A DNA stretch of 64,000 bases. It comes from Crotalaria pallida. Taxonomy: Eukaryota > Streptophyta > Magnoliopsida > Fabales > Fabaceae. Below are positions 1 to 11,835 of this stretch, one piece after another (positions within the stretch are counted from its first letter, which is position 1; every line of letters starts with the position of its first letter). Both the position numbers and the translations under genes were made by a program. The notes beneath the pieces were generated by a model, which made no database searches, was not told where the DNA came from, and worked only from the letters and a program-made list of their open reading frames with translations. Where the stretch lies: positions 30,276,001 to 30,340,000 of the forward strand of contig CM075656.1 in assembly GCA_037953625.1 (NCBI GenBank). Direction: 5' to 3'.

Positions 1-2380
1 TTTCACCCTAAATTTCAATTCGATATTTTCGGTGTTTGAATCCTATAAAAAAGAACCAAGAAGATACAGACGGAAACACGAAAAGAGAAAAGGGGAAAAT
101 AGACATAGAGAGTTAGAGAGAGAGGCCCTATCTAGAGAACCAGGGGAAAACGAAAAAAATATAATGCATGAGTAATTTATCTTTTATCATCTGGTGGCGT
201 TAGTTTATCTTTTATCACAATATAATGTATGAGTAATTTGCGTATTAATAATAATTTTGCTTTCAATTGTCTTTTTTTGTTGTATATTTGCCTATTTCGC
301 ATCAATGAGTGAGCGTGAAAATTTTTAATGGGTTAGTATTTCAACCTTTTCATTTGTTCTAATATTTATTTATTTACTTATTTACTTACTTAATGATGGA
401 ATACCCATAATTAGTTGGAGTTTTGGCAACTTTAAGGCTTTCTTGAGGTGAGAATATTTTTTTAGATTCCACGGGATCTAAAATATAACAATAAAATATT
501 AATTTAAAATTAAAATATAATGTAATTATTCCTATGGATTTCATTTTAAATATTGTGATTGCGTATTAACTAAAATATTCCAAATTGATTTTGTATATTG
601 GGACAATGGAATTAATTAAAAATATTATGGACTTCGTATTTAACTATTGTGATAAATTGAAAATATTCGGAATTGATTTCATATTCAAATAGATAACGGT
701 ATTAATTGAAAATATTTTTGATTGATTTCGTGTTAAAAATAACGTTATAACTTATAACAATATCAATTAAAAGCAGATGACGAAAAAATTGGAAGATGAC
801 CGAAGTGATAGTTACGTAGAATCTTTCCACTAGTCTTGAGGCATGTTTTATCATTTTTGACCATGAGTGTTGGTTGGGACTGATTTTCAAATTTAAAATA
901 GTGTAATCGATTATTTAAAAATATATTTTGTTACATAATAAAAATATTTTAAAACTTTGCCAACGATAGAAAAGTTAGGAAAAGATCGTGGCTACGGTTA
1001 CATAAATTTTACCGAATGTTCTTGGGGCATATTTTTTATTAGATTTAGCCATGAGTGCTGGCTGAATCTAATCACTAAACATTAAAATAAAGTATTTGTA
1101 AAAATTTTAATTACTAAAATCAATGTGAATAAATTCGTTCATTCTTAACCGTTCTGACAATGGTGAATACTCCCTCCGTTTCACAATGTTTGGCCTTTTA
1201 GCCTTTTTTTCTTGTTTCACAATGTTTGGCCTTTTACATTTTCAATACACAAACATATTTTTTTTTCCAATATTAACCTTTCATTCAATAATTTCTCTTA
1301 CTCCTCATTAATTCTACTTTTATCATCTCTCTCATCTCTAAACCACTATACATTAATTAATGGACACACTTACTAATAAAAATTAAATACCATTACAATT
1401 TTCAATAAGGATTAAATAGGGACATTTTGGACAAATCATACATAATACTTACAATAATCAACACTTTCTTAATCTGTGTGCCCAAACCTAAAAGGCCAAA
1501 CATTCTGAAACGGAGGGAGTATAAAGTATTTAAAAACAAATCATTTCGAAGATAATCATTATATTTAGAATTAAGCTTTTTGATTATTGCAAGCCCTTTT
1601 TTTTGTAAAGAGAATTTTATGTTGTTATATCAAAAATGTTATAGAATTTGATTTTATTCCATATGAAAATTGCTATTTAGCAACCCATTTCTTTATCATA
1701 AACATTTATCATTTTTTATTAGATATTGATAAAAATGGGACATGTAAAATAAAAATAATAAAAATATTTTTTTAATAATAATAATAGAAAAACAAACCAA
1801 ATTAATCAAGAAAATAATATAGACCGAATAAGTAATCGTTCATAGAACGGACGTGGTAGGGTGCTAATACCTTCCATATCCGTAATATATCAACCCCATA
1901 ATCCAAATTATGGTACGTAGATCACTTTTTTTTAGGTGTCCAATTGCACCATTCTAATTTTATGGATGAATCAATTGGTGACGACTCCAAATCTTTATAA
2001 TAATTGTAAATATATTAATATTTTTTTTTTTTTGCATCCTTGGGATGGTTGTGACATATACTAATAGGAAAGGAGAAGATAAATCACAGTAAAGATTAGT
2101 TAGAAACTTTTTTTTTTGGTAGAAGTAATTGAAAAACTTCATTACCACTATCAATATTTCAAACTCCAAACAAATGGCCTAGTAGGATTATTCAAGCTAA
2201 AGAAAAGTTTAAATGGCACGTAATATCCTAAAAAAAATACTCCATCCGTTTTTATATATAAGACCCTTTTGGTAGAATTTACGTTCATTAAGAATGTTGG
2301 TTAGTTTAATTAATGGTATTGGAAATGTGAACATTTGATATGTATTTTCAAAACTATCCCTATTAATATTATTGGAAATT
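1..2380. repeat. Copy 1 of a dispersed duplicated block
   Basis: This block matches 4550-6699 almost collinearly, with scattered substitutions and small indels; the leader-like start, the AT-rich middle and the start of a MITE are all shared. Homology already exists at base 1, so the block probably continues upstream of the window. Copy 1 alone carries the Stowaway MITE at 1170-1519. I see no coding region in it. The first 150 bases resemble a transcribed 5' leader because they continue the sequence that follows the leader-like stretch at 4345-4549 in copy 2. Confidence 0.85.
1170..1519. mobile_element. Stowaway-type MITE, 350 bp, with an empty-site paralogue
   Basis: The ends are CTCCCTCCGTTTCAC and its inverted form CTGAAACGGAGGGAG, flanked by TA on both sides. 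The paralogous block at about 5852 lacks the element and reads GAATATAAAG, which equals this site with one TA removed, so the TA target duplication is shown directly. CTCCCTCCG termini with a TA target are the hallmark of Stowaway (Tc1/mariner-derived) MITEs. An inverted relative lies at 34245-34595. It encodes no protein. Confidence 0.93.
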
Positions 2381-2502
2381 TAAAAAGTGTTAAATAAATA
2401 AGGATATTTGTGGAAAGAAGTAATTAATTGTCATTGAAAATTGGTATATAATTTTATAATTTTATAAATATGGAAAAGATAAAAGTCTTAAAAGGATCTT
2501 AA
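2240..2502. mobile_element. Decayed Stowaway-like MITE
   Basis: The left end CTCCATCCG follows TA, and the interior matches MITEs at 31833-32606 and 40086-40358 (TATATAAGACCCTTTTGG, and the aactatccctattaat stretch). The right terminal repeat is degraded, so the end is approximate. Confidence 0.7.
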
Positions 2503-2588
2503 TGCCAAATCAAGCAAAAAAAAAAAAAAGCTAAAATTAAAATGAAAATTATCTATCTTAACAGTAAAAAAACCATAGCCGCCCTACC

Positions 2589-2595
2589 TATATAA
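2589..2595 (+). promoter_or_regulatory. TATA box of the CLE-like gene
   Basis: TATATAA lies 49 bases upstream of the ATG at 2638 in a region otherwise free of good TATA boxes. The spacing allows a short leader of about 15-20 bases. Position-based inference only. Confidence 0.4.
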
Positions 2596-2637
2596 TACAT
2601 CTTCAGGTCATTCCAAACACAACAACTTGAGACCAAG

Positions 2638-3116
2638 ATGAAACTTTCAAAGGGTTACTTGGTTTTAGTTTTCTCTTTCTTTTTCATTTCTTTTGCTTTT
2701 GGTTATCGTGTTAGCTAGCAAAATTCGCCTAATCCATTAGCTTTTATTCCTAAGTTTAATGGTTTAAAGTATGGTATGAAAAAACTTGTTCCTTTAGGTC
2801 CAAATCATCAAGCATCGCCAGATTCACCAGATGCTTCTTTTGTTCCTAAGGTTAATAGTTTAAACTATGGTATGGAAATGCTTGTTCCTTCAGGTCCAAA
2901 TCATCTAGCATCGCCAAATTCACCAGATGTTTCTTTCGTTCATAAGGTTAATGGTTTAAACTATGGTATGAAAAGGCTTGTTCCTTCAGGTCCAAATCAT
3001 AATGCATTGCCAGATTTAGTTTAAACTATGGAATGAAAAGGCTTGTTCCTTCAGGTCCAAATCATCAAGCATCTCCAGATTCACCTGATGGTTTTGTTAA
3101 TTTCAATAATCAATAA
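2638..3116 (+). pseudogene. CLE-like multi-peptide precursor, disabled
   Basis: From ATG 2638 the frame gives a hydrophobic signal-peptide-like start (MKLSKGYLVLVFSFFFISFA), then an in-frame TAG at 2716-2718. The same frame reopens and carries three tandem 32-residue (96-bp) units, each containing [KM]xLVPxGPNH followed by a Pro/Ser/Asp-rich tail. The cores begin at 2785, 2881 and 2977. A fourth unit (core at 3042) is out of frame because the spacing drops to 65 bp, a 31-bp deletion; it ends at TAA 3114-3116. The core RLVPSGPN fits the first eight residues of plant CLE signalling peptides (known family: secreted ligands of CLV1-type receptor kinases). Position 9 is His rather than the usual Pro, and the C-terminal His/Asn is absent, so the family call is tentative. 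The stop and the deletion make it a probable pseudogene unless an upstream splice restores it. Confidence 0.6.
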
Positions 3117-4096
3117 TTCTTAATTGACAGTTGTGCATTCAGCTAGAACTCCTAACAATAACTTATTATTGGTATTTCTTTAATTGGCTTTAGCTATTAG
3201 AATTTCTGAAGGAATTCTCTCAGCAATAACTAGTAAAAGAAATGTATGAAGGAATTATTTTTAGTATTTTTTTTCGTATGAACGCAATTATCTTCATGTG
3301 GAGCCAATTCTGGTTGATGTCGAAATAAGATCAAATATAGATTGCAAAATATTTGTTTAATGTATTTTAACGTAGCATTTGCTTAGAATTTTCGGTTTTT
3401 CTTCAATTTATTTCGTTAGTTATTTTCATGTGGAGACAACATCGCTCAAGCGCAGCAGCTGGATAGGTGTATAACAATTTATTCATTTTTGTCTAACTGC
3501 ATCTTTTACAAGTCTTGAATGTGATGGTATTTTTTTTTTTTAAATTTTTAATGGAATTGTAAGTGATTGGTTCTTAGCATAATACATGTTTTTTTTTTTT
3601 TTTTTTTTTTTTTTAAATATGTAGAATTAGAAAACTGTGACTAAATTTGTTATCTTTTTACGCACTAAACTAAACCTACAACTATTATCGTTAGGACTTG
3701 TATCCTTATTGTCACTAGAACTTCTTGGTCATAAGTAGATGTAGCTTGTGTTTCAACCTTTAAACTATAGTATGACATCCAATTTTGTCCGAGATCAAAA
3801 TTATATTTTATAAACAATTAATTTAGTCAAAGTTTTATTCTCAAATTTAGTTTTTTTTTTAAAAAAATTAAAATAATAAATAATGAATTTTATATAAAAA
3901 TTATAATAAAATATTTTTTCCTTGATTTCATTATCTTTGATGCACAAAGATTTTTGTTTTATTTTTTATTTTTATTAAAAATTAAAAAAAAAGTGTTGGG
4001 CCCGTTTGGCCCAAACTGGGTCACAAGACCCGATTCTCCCCGGTTCCTAATTTGTTTAACGCAGCAGCACCGTCTTCCCCGTTCCTCAAATCAAAA
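3117..4096. other. Intergenic, no gene seen
   Basis: AT-rich sequence with long T tracts near 3532 and 3590-3614. Towards 4000 it becomes richer in C and resembles the start of the leader-like stretch interrupted by the SINE. No convincing ORF, RNA gene or terminal repeats were found. Confidence 0.5.
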
Positions 4097-4114
4097 TAAA
4101 TCCTCATTCCCTTT

Positions 4115-4326
4115 TTTTTTTGTCCGTATTCCTTGTGGAACCACCGGTATCTCCAAGAGCACCCTTAATACCAGGGAATCCTTGAGACTAATCCGGAGCG
4201 AGCTGCATGGCTGGCTCTCCCAGCGGGATGTTTTTAGTGGGAATCGAACCCGGGGCTACTAGCACCCTTGTCCCATTCCCAAGATTTCAGTTGGGGCCGT
4301 ACACCAACTGAATCAAACCCCGTTGG
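4115..4326 (-). mobile_element. tRNA-derived SINE, minus strand
   Basis: Read on the minus strand, the element starts CCAACGGGGTTTGATTCAG. It has an RNA polymerase III A-box-like TGATTCAGTTGG (4315-4304) and a near-perfect B box GGTTCGATTCC (4250-4240), and ends in an A tract (plus-strand T run at 4112-4121). The 18-bp direct repeat TAAATCCTCATTCCCTTT flanks it at 4097-4114 and 4327-4344, the target-site duplication expected of LINE-mobilised SINEs. Removing the element rejoins a leader-like sequence. Confidence 0.92.
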
Positions 4327-4344
4327 TAAATCCTCATTCCCTTT

Positions 4345-4549
4345 CCTCAAACCCTAGCGCGTCCAATCTCACACAATCTCCTAAAATTACTCAAATCACT
4401 AATTGATTTGTGATCCTCAAGCCAAAAAAACACGTTTTTTCTCTGCTCCAAACCCTTCTTTATTTATGTGAGAATCGCAATATTCTCATAGAGCAAAATC
4501 CGTTTGTAATCAAAATCGAATTCCATTCACCTTTGATTCGCGGTTTTCT
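4345..4549 (+). other. Leader-like sequence next to the duplicated block
   Basis: C-rich sequence including CTCAAACCCTAGCGCG, a composition common in plant 5' untranslated regions, runs straight into the duplicated block. No ATG with a useful frame follows, so it is probably a detached promoter or leader of an unidentified gene. It is interrupted upstream by the SINE. Confidence 0.3.
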
Positions 4550-4732
4550 TTTCACCCCAAATTTCAATTCGTGATTTTCGGTGTTTGAATCCTATAAAAA
4601 AGAACCGAGGAGATAGAGACGGAAACACGAAAGGAGAAAAGGGGGAAATAACATAGACATATAGAGTTAGAGAGAGAGGCCCTAGAGAACCAGGGGAAAA
4701 CGAAAAAAAATATAATGTTTGAGTAATTTATC

Positions 4733-4845
4733 CTTTTGAAAAATGATTTAGAGACCTACAAACTTACAAACCTACACATAAGATTGTTTTCAAATTAAAA
4801 AAAATTAAATAAAAGAAGATAAATGTCAAAATTTAATGTGTAGGC
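4733..4845. mobile_element. 113-bp insertion present only in copy 2
   Basis: The segment is flanked by TTATC on both sides (4728-4732 and 4846-4850), whereas copy 1 has a single TTATC at the same site. It contains inverted CCTACACAT and ATGTGTAGG, but its ends are not clear terminal repeats, so its class is unknown. A small non-autonomous insertion is more likely than a deletion in copy 1. Confidence 0.45.
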
Positions 4846-6558
4846 TTATCTTTTATCATGCGGTGGCGATAGTTTATCTTTTATCACAATATAATGTATT
4901 AGTAATTTGCATATTAGTAATAATTTTGCTTTCAATTGTATTTTTTCTGTTGTATATTTGCCTATTTCGCATCAATGAGTGAGCGTGAAAATTCTTAATG
5001 GGTTAGTATTTCAACCTTTTCATTTGTTCTAATATTTATTTATTTACTTACTTACATTTTGAATTAAGACCATTGATGGAATACCCATAATTAGTTGAAG
5101 TTCTGACAATTTTATGACTTTCTTGAGGTGAGGATCATTTTTTTAGATTCCACCGGATCTAAAAGATATAAATAAAATCTTAATTTAAAATTAAAATATA
5201 ATGTAATTATTCCTAATGGATTTTGTTTTAAATATTGTGATTGTGAATTAATTAAAATATTCCAAATTGATTTTGTATATTGGGATAATGGAATTAATTA
5301 AAAATATTATGATTGACTTCGTATTTAACTATTGTGATAAATTGAAAATATTCGGAATTGATTTCATATTCAAATAGACGATAACGGTATTAATTGAAAA
5401 TATTTTTGATTGATTTTGTATTAAAAATAATGTTATAACTTATAACAATATCAATTAAAAGCCGATGACGAAAAAATTGGAAGATGACCGAAGTGATAGT
5501 TACGTAGAATCTTTCCACTAGTCTTGAGGCATGTTTTTATCAGACCATGAGTGTTGGTTGGGACTGATTCTCAAATTTAAAATAATGTAATCGGTTATTT
5601 AAAAATATATTTTGTTACATAATAAAAATATTTTAAAACTTTGCCAACGATAGAAAAGTTAGGAAAAAATTGTGACTATGGTTACATAAATTTTGCCGAA
5701 TGTTCTTGGGGCATATTTTTTATTAAATTTAGTAAGGAGTGCTGCCTGGATCTAGCCACTAAAAATTAAAATAAAATATTTGTTAAAATTTTAATTACTA
5801 AAATCAATGTGAATCAATTCGATCATTCTTAACCGTTCTGACAACGGTGAATATAAAGTATTTAAAAATAAATCATTTCGAAGATAATCATTTTATTTAG
5901 AATTAAGCTTTTTGATTATTACAAGCCCTTTTTTTTTTAAAGAGAATTTTATGTTCCCCATTGTTATATCAAAAATGTTATAGGATTTGATTTTATTCCA
6001 TATAAAAATTGCTATTTAGCAACCCATTTCTTTATCATAAACATTTATCATTTTTTTTATTAGATGTTGATAAAAATGGGACATATAAAATAAAATAATA
6101 AAAATATTTTTTTTTAATAATAATAATAGAACCAAACCAAATTAATCAAGAAAATAATATAGACCAAATAGGTAACCGCTCTTAGAACGGACGTGGTAGG
6201 GTGCTAATACCTTCCTTATCCGTAATATATCAACCCCATAATCCAAATTATGGTACGTAGATCACTTTTTTTAGGTGTCCAATTGCACCATTTCATTTTT
6301 ATGGATAAATCCATTGGTGATGACTCCAAATTTATTTACTAATTTAATTTTTTTGGCACCCTTGGAGACGGTTGCGACATATACTAATAGAAAAGGAGAA
6401 GATAAATCACCGTAAAGATTAGTTAGAAACTTTTTTTGGTAGAAGTAATTGAAAAACTTCATTACCACTATCAATATTTCACACTCCAAACAAATGGCCT
6501 AGTGAGATTATTCAAGGTAAAGAAAAGTTTAAATGGCACGTAATATCCTAAGAAAATA

Positions 6559-6699
6559 CTTCATCCGTTCCTATATATAAGACCCTTTTGGTAGAATTTA
6601 CGTTCATTAAGAATGTTGGTTAGTTTAATTAATGGTATTGAAAATGTGAACATTTTATATGTATTTTCAAAACTATCTCTATTAATATTATTGGAAATT
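6559..6699. mobile_element. Truncated Stowaway-like MITE at the end of copy 2
   Basis: The left half of the MITE seen complete elsewhere (compare 2240-2502) stops abruptly after TTGGAAATT. The following sequence is unrelated, so the duplication or a later deletion has its breakpoint here. Confidence 0.65.
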
Positions 6700-8171
6700 A
6701 ATGATATATTATATGCGTATGTGTGGGTAATTTTAATTATAAATCCTTTTTTTATAGCAATTTAAAAATATTTATAAACTAGATGAAAAAATGTTTTTTA
6801 AAATTTGAATTTTTAAACTTTGCTTAAAACAAATGCATTTTCATTATTTCTGTTTTTTGAAAATAAAAAATATCATATGAAACCAAAGATGTTTCTTAAT
6901 TTTCATTTTAAGAAAATGAAAATTATTTTCAAGAAATGGAAACAAGAAATAAAAACAGAAAATATTTTCGCAAACCAAACACACCCTTAGTTTCTTTCGT
7001 AAAAATTGTAAATATTTTATGTATAGAGGTAAAGTAGATCGAGGGTATCTTATCTATTTCCTTATAAACAAATCATTTATTTTTTATTAAAATAATTTTT
7101 TAGTAAATAGGAGCAATTTCGATAAAAACAATTAATTAATATAATAATTGAATAATTAACCAATGAGTTTATAAAAAGAAAAGTAAAATCGCAAATGGAG
7201 CTAATTACATCAAGCACATAGCACAGGATCGGAAATGGTACATATAAACGAGGCTCACTTTAAGAGGAATCATGATCAGATGATGAAGATGCCATAATGA
7301 TTCGCTAGTAATAGATGACCCTCGGGATTCGATTATATATGTGTTAACCAAAATCTCTGTTGGATTATCACAGATTACCTCAAAAAGAAGATATGGTAGA
7401 TTTGTCCTACGTACATGGAATCGGGTGCAGGCGTGCAGGCTTGCTGCCTCTAGCGCCACTCTTTCTGCACCAAATTTCCTCTTTCTGCACCAAATTTTGA
7501 TATGACGCAACCATACTTTAACAATAATATACTTAATCATGTGCTAGCTTCTTTTACACAATGATATTTAGTTTTAAATCATGGATTTGTGATGGACCAA
7601 AAGAATGACCATATTTTTAACTTTTGGTTTGAGTATAATAATTAGGGCTAAATATTCCCTCATGTAATAGCTTAAGATTGGAACTCTAAATCAAACTTAA
7701 AAGTAGGTTTGTGTAATTTAATCGAGTTTCGTGCTAATTATTTACTCATGCATACTTTTCTATCTAATCAAGACTTTCTGTCTAATCATCAAGACATGCT
7801 CACATGACTAAATATTTGTTTCTTGATGTTTTGGAGTTTTTTTTTTTTTTTCCGAAACTAGGTGATGTTTGGGTTTTACATTATTTCTGGCCCAACTAAT
7901 CCACATTTTTTTTAAGAGATGATGATTTTGAATTTTAACCCATTAAACCCTCTATTTCTATTGAAAGATAATTGATTACAATCTCTGTTGTTAATAGCAT
8001 GTTTGGTTTACAGTCACATAATCAATTATTCCGACCTCAAAATCACGTTGGAGCAGAAGAAACTGTTAGTTGCGTTTGCATTCCAGAATTGATTCTGGGC
8101 TAACTCACCACAAAATCAAACATGCACTAACATTTTCTATTCAGTCTCTCCATTAAAAATTATAATCATAC
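6700..8171. other. Intergenic, no supported gene
   Basis: AT-rich DNA with T/A tracts and no recognisable repeat ends. A 111-codon open frame on the minus strand (7205-7540) shows no family resemblance and no gene-like context, so I do not call it. Confidence 0.5.
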
Positions 8172-8179
8172 TTATTATG

Positions 8180-9230
8180 CTGGGTTGCATGAGTACGGGT
8201 ACGGTTCCGGTACCCGGTACGGGTATGGGTACGGGTACGAGGTACGACAATTTCTAAAAAACTAGGGTACCCTGTTTATATATACATATATATAATAATT
8301 TATTTTATTAATATAATTATATTTAAATTTAAAAAATGGAAAAAATAAAATCAGTAAGGTAAAAATTAAGTTAAAATTAATAATAAACACTTAAAAATTA
8401 TTTTGATGTAAAAAAGAAAACATTAAGTTCAAACTAATAATAAACACTTAAAAATTAAAGATTTTCCAAATAGAGTTAGCTTACTAGTTACTAACAACAT
8501 TACCATATTTAAAGAACAAGCTTACTCAATCAGTCAATTAAAGATGCAGCAAATCAAGTATTATACTATAAAAAAATAAACTGAAAAAATAATTGTATGA
8601 TACTATGAAAAAAAGAACAAGCTTACGAAATCAGTATGATACTATGAAAAAAAACTGAAAAATTAAAAGATGCAGCAAATCTCATTAGATGCAGCAAATG
8701 AAATCCTAACTTTCCAAGATGCAGTAAATCTCATTAGAAAAATAAGTAACATAGTAGAAGTATTTTATCTCTGTACCATGAGTATGACGGGTTCGAGCAG
8801 CACGGCGGCGACAGCAGCGAGCAGCACGACGATGGGTTCGAGCAGCACGACAACGACAGCGAGCGAACGACAGCTGACAGTAGAGATAGAGAGAGGAGGC
8901 AGAGAGGGTGCTTCGAGAGATAGAGAGGAGCCAGAGAAGGTTTGCTTTAAAACTCAACCCTAGGATAAGATTAAGATGTTTAAGGCTGGAAATAAAAAAT
9001 AAAATAAAATAAAATATTTCAATTTTAGTGGTGTTGTGTCGTACCCAATTGGTGGGTACCGTATCCACCGCGTACCCCGACGTACCCAAATATGTACCCA
9101 AGTTTTTTTTTTTATTTTTTTTGTTCGGGTACGTACCTGATACGTACCCAGGCGAACCCAAGCCGTACCCGTACCCAAAAAGTACCCGGTACGTATACGC
9201 CTCCTAAAACGGTATACCCATACTTCAGAG
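8180..9230. mobile_element. Non-autonomous hAT-like element, 1051 bp
   Basis: An 8-bp direct repeat TTATTATG flanks the element (8172-8179 and 9231-9238), the TSD length of hAT transposons. The ends are imperfect inverted repeats (CTGGGTTGCATGAGTACGGG against CTCTGAAGTATGGGTATACC). Both subterminal regions are packed with GGTACCC/GGGTACG motifs in inverted orientation, like the transposase-binding arrays of hAT elements. The middle holds a low-complexity Ser/Thr-coding patch (about 8790-8870) but no transposase. Confidence 0.75.
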
Positions 9231-9238
9231 TTATTATG

Positions 9239-9648
9239 TCAAATAATCTATTTATTCCATTCTAATTTAACTGATGTTTTGGAAATTTAACACAGATTAA
9301 GAAAGTCATTTAATGCTTTAATTTTTAAGATAATTATTATATAACTTTACAATAATATTCTCATAGTACATTAATTATCACTCATTTTACATATTTCAAC
9401 ATATTAAATACAAGTTGGAAAAAAAAAACAATTAATACACCTTCAAATTCCTAAAACAAGAAATAATTCGAAACAAGTTAAAAAAAAACTAAAATGACAA
9501 ATAAAGTGAAATTGAAGGAATAATAAAGTAATTAAAAATTACACTTGATGGATAAGAGTCTTAGGAAAAATATTGGAAACAAATGATGGAGAGGGCGAGA
9601 AGATTTTTTGGTGTACAGTCGCGAGAAGATTGAAGGAGAGGATACAAT
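9239..9648. other. Intergenic, nothing recognised
   Basis: Short AT-rich spacer between the hAT-like element and the Mutator-like MITE. No ORF or repeat structure found. Confidence 0.5.
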
Positions 9649-9657
9649 TTTATTTTT

Positions 9658-10115
9658 GGCTTAAATATGAAAATGATCCCTATAAATATTGACCTTTTTG
9701 AAATTGGTCCCTGCAAAAATTTTTCTTTTGGTTTTGGTCCCTATATTTATAAATTTTTTTGGTATTTGTCCCTCCTGTTATATGTGGATGGAAATGCCGA
9801 AAATGTAGTATATTATATTCTAAGACCAATTAAGGATGATATTTTTGTATTAATTCTCAAGGGTAAACAGACAACTTACATTATATAAGAATACCGGTTC
9901 AAAAACCATGACACCAGAGGGACCAAAACCTATCAAATCTAAATAATAGAGGGACCAAAACAAACTACCAACATAATTACGGGGACCAAAATTTAACATG
10001 AAGGACCAAAATCAAAACGTTTTGTAAGTATAGGGACCAAAACCAAAAGAAAAATTTTACAAGGACCAATTTCAAATAAGTCAATATTTACAGGGACCAT
10101 TTTCATATTTAAGCC
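9658..10115. mobile_element. Mutator-like MITE with a 9-bp TSD
   Basis: Long inverted repeats start GGCTTAAATATGAAAATGAT and end with the inverted form; both arms contain repeated GGTCCCT / AGGGACC. The 9-bp sequence TTTATTTTT flanks it exactly (9649-9657 and 10116-10124), as expected for Mutator-like elements. Relatives with the same GGCTTA ends lie at 31917 and 33069. No coding capacity. Confidence 0.85.
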
Positions 10116-10124
10116 TTTATTTTT

Positions 10125-11835
10125 TTAGTTAACAGTGACATTGTTCCTCAAAAGTTATATTGGTTATCAATCACCCATATTTGCAACCTCCACCTTCGAC
10201 CAAAACCCTCAGTCACTCACCTTCACCTAACACCATTCACCAGCATTTTTTCCGGTTACCAACAAAAGAAACAAATTACCAATATTTCAAGTTGATTTTA
10301 CCAACAACATGTATCTGGATGAAGATCCTTTGTTCCCAATTTTCTTGTTTTCTTGTCTCCAGGCAATCATACATCATCAATTATTACAAAAATATCATGC
10401 AAACAGTTTTTAAAAATTTGTGTAATGGGTACAGAGTTTGGAACATACTCCGAGACAAATGATCTTTGTCCCATATATCTAATTACAAATTACCCCAATA
10501 TCATTATTCTCCAAACCATCATCATTATCACCACTACCATCCAGATGTTGGGAAAAAAAAAAAAAAAAACCACCATCACAATCTATCACCCTTTCCACTG
10601 CCATCGCCTTTAGAAACCTGAAACCCAGCATTGTACATCCCAAACATTCATTCAAAGAATAAAAAGAAGAGAAAAAAGAACCATCACCGCCACTTAATAT
10701 CGTTTTGTCACCACCCCATCATTGCAACTAGCCACCTAAGAAGTTAGTAGAGCATTAAGATTAGGTAAAATTAAATGGGAAAATAAAAAAAAAATACCAA
10801 TATACAATGAGGATGTTTAACATAGATGTAAAAAAACATTACCTTTTCAAAAATATCCATAGTTACTATATTGCTTATACTCGTAAAACTATTACTACGC
10901 ATACCCCTATATGAAAAATCACTTCTTGTTCCTTTCACTCCATTGGTCACACCTATTTTCTTTTCCTTCTCAAACTTTGATCACTCAAACATGCTCTAAA
11001 CTTTGTCATAACCAACATATCTTAGCTTTTTAATTTTGGCTCGTTTAAGCATCGTTGTTTTCACTTTGTTGCTTGCGAATATGATCATAGTTGTGATCAA
11101 GGTTTTAAATAGTGGACATAGACGCAGTTTTTAGATCACCGGCATTATGAATATTGCATTGTAAATTGTGGTTGTTGCAGTATAATTTGTTCACAACTTA
11201 GCACAATATGCATGAAAATTATCTTTTTTATTGTACAATTAATAAAAACTTTTGGTTGTCCGTCATTTTGGCAAAAACCCTTCTATGGGCCTCTATGGCT
11301 TTATAATGCTTGGTTGATTTTTATTAATAATATTTTTCTTGGTTTGCTGTTAAAAAAAATAAAAACTTTTGGTTTATAATTTTTTTTTAACTATTATGAG
11401 ATATTCAAAGTAAAAAAAATGAAATTATATTAATGAATTAATAAAGTTCACCTAGCCATACAAACACATTGAGTACCTAGACATAACTAAATCAATTGTG
11501 GCAAATTCAAAAGAAGAAAGGAAATATCTGACCAGACACCAATAAAATAAGAGAGAATTTTTTTAAAAAAATATTTAATTTACTTAACTTCAACCTTTCG
11601 AGTTGAGAAAAAGAGATCAATTAATAATAAAAATATTTTGAAAAATTAAGCTCATCATTCTCGAATTATTAAATATCTAATTTTTTAAATGTAAAACTAC
11701 TTTATTTAACTCATTATCTCGAGTTATCGCAAGATATTCTCAAGAATTTTTCCTCATTACGATCTTAGCAACTTATCCTTTGTCATTATTTCAATATTAT
11801 GATTAATCTTAGAGCAATTCAACATATAGTGCTAG
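10125..11835. other. Intergenic, no supported gene
   Basis: AT-rich, with a CA/AC-rich patch near 10180-10260 and A tracts near 10550. Overlapping open frames of 86-100 codons at 10160-10613 are low-complexity and unconvincing. Nothing else recognised. Confidence 0.45.

Larger units (their letters stand above)
4550..6699. repeat. Copy 2 of a dispersed duplicated block
   Basis: Collinear with 1-2380. It lacks the MITE at 1170-1519, carries an extra 113 bp at 4733-4845, and its homology stops inside a Stowaway-like MITE (6699 corresponds to 2380). The CLE-like gene that follows copy 1 is therefore not repeated after copy 2. Confidence 0.85.

Noticed and set aside
4231..4325. Possible tRNA gene (B-box and A-box sequence)
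   Set aside because: The boxes belong to a SINE: there is an A tail and an 18-bp TSD, and no cloverleaf can be drawn.
7205..7540. 111-codon minus-strand open frame
   Set aside because: No recognisable domain, no promoter or splice context, and composition like the surrounding AT-rich DNA.
8670..9161. Overlapping open frames of 97 and 151 codons
   Set aside because: They lie inside the hAT-like element and come from low-complexity Ser/Thr/Ala repeats and GGTACC arrays.
10160..10613. Two overlapping 86-100 codon plus-strand frames
   Set aside because: Low complexity, no homology recognised, and they overlap each other in different frames.
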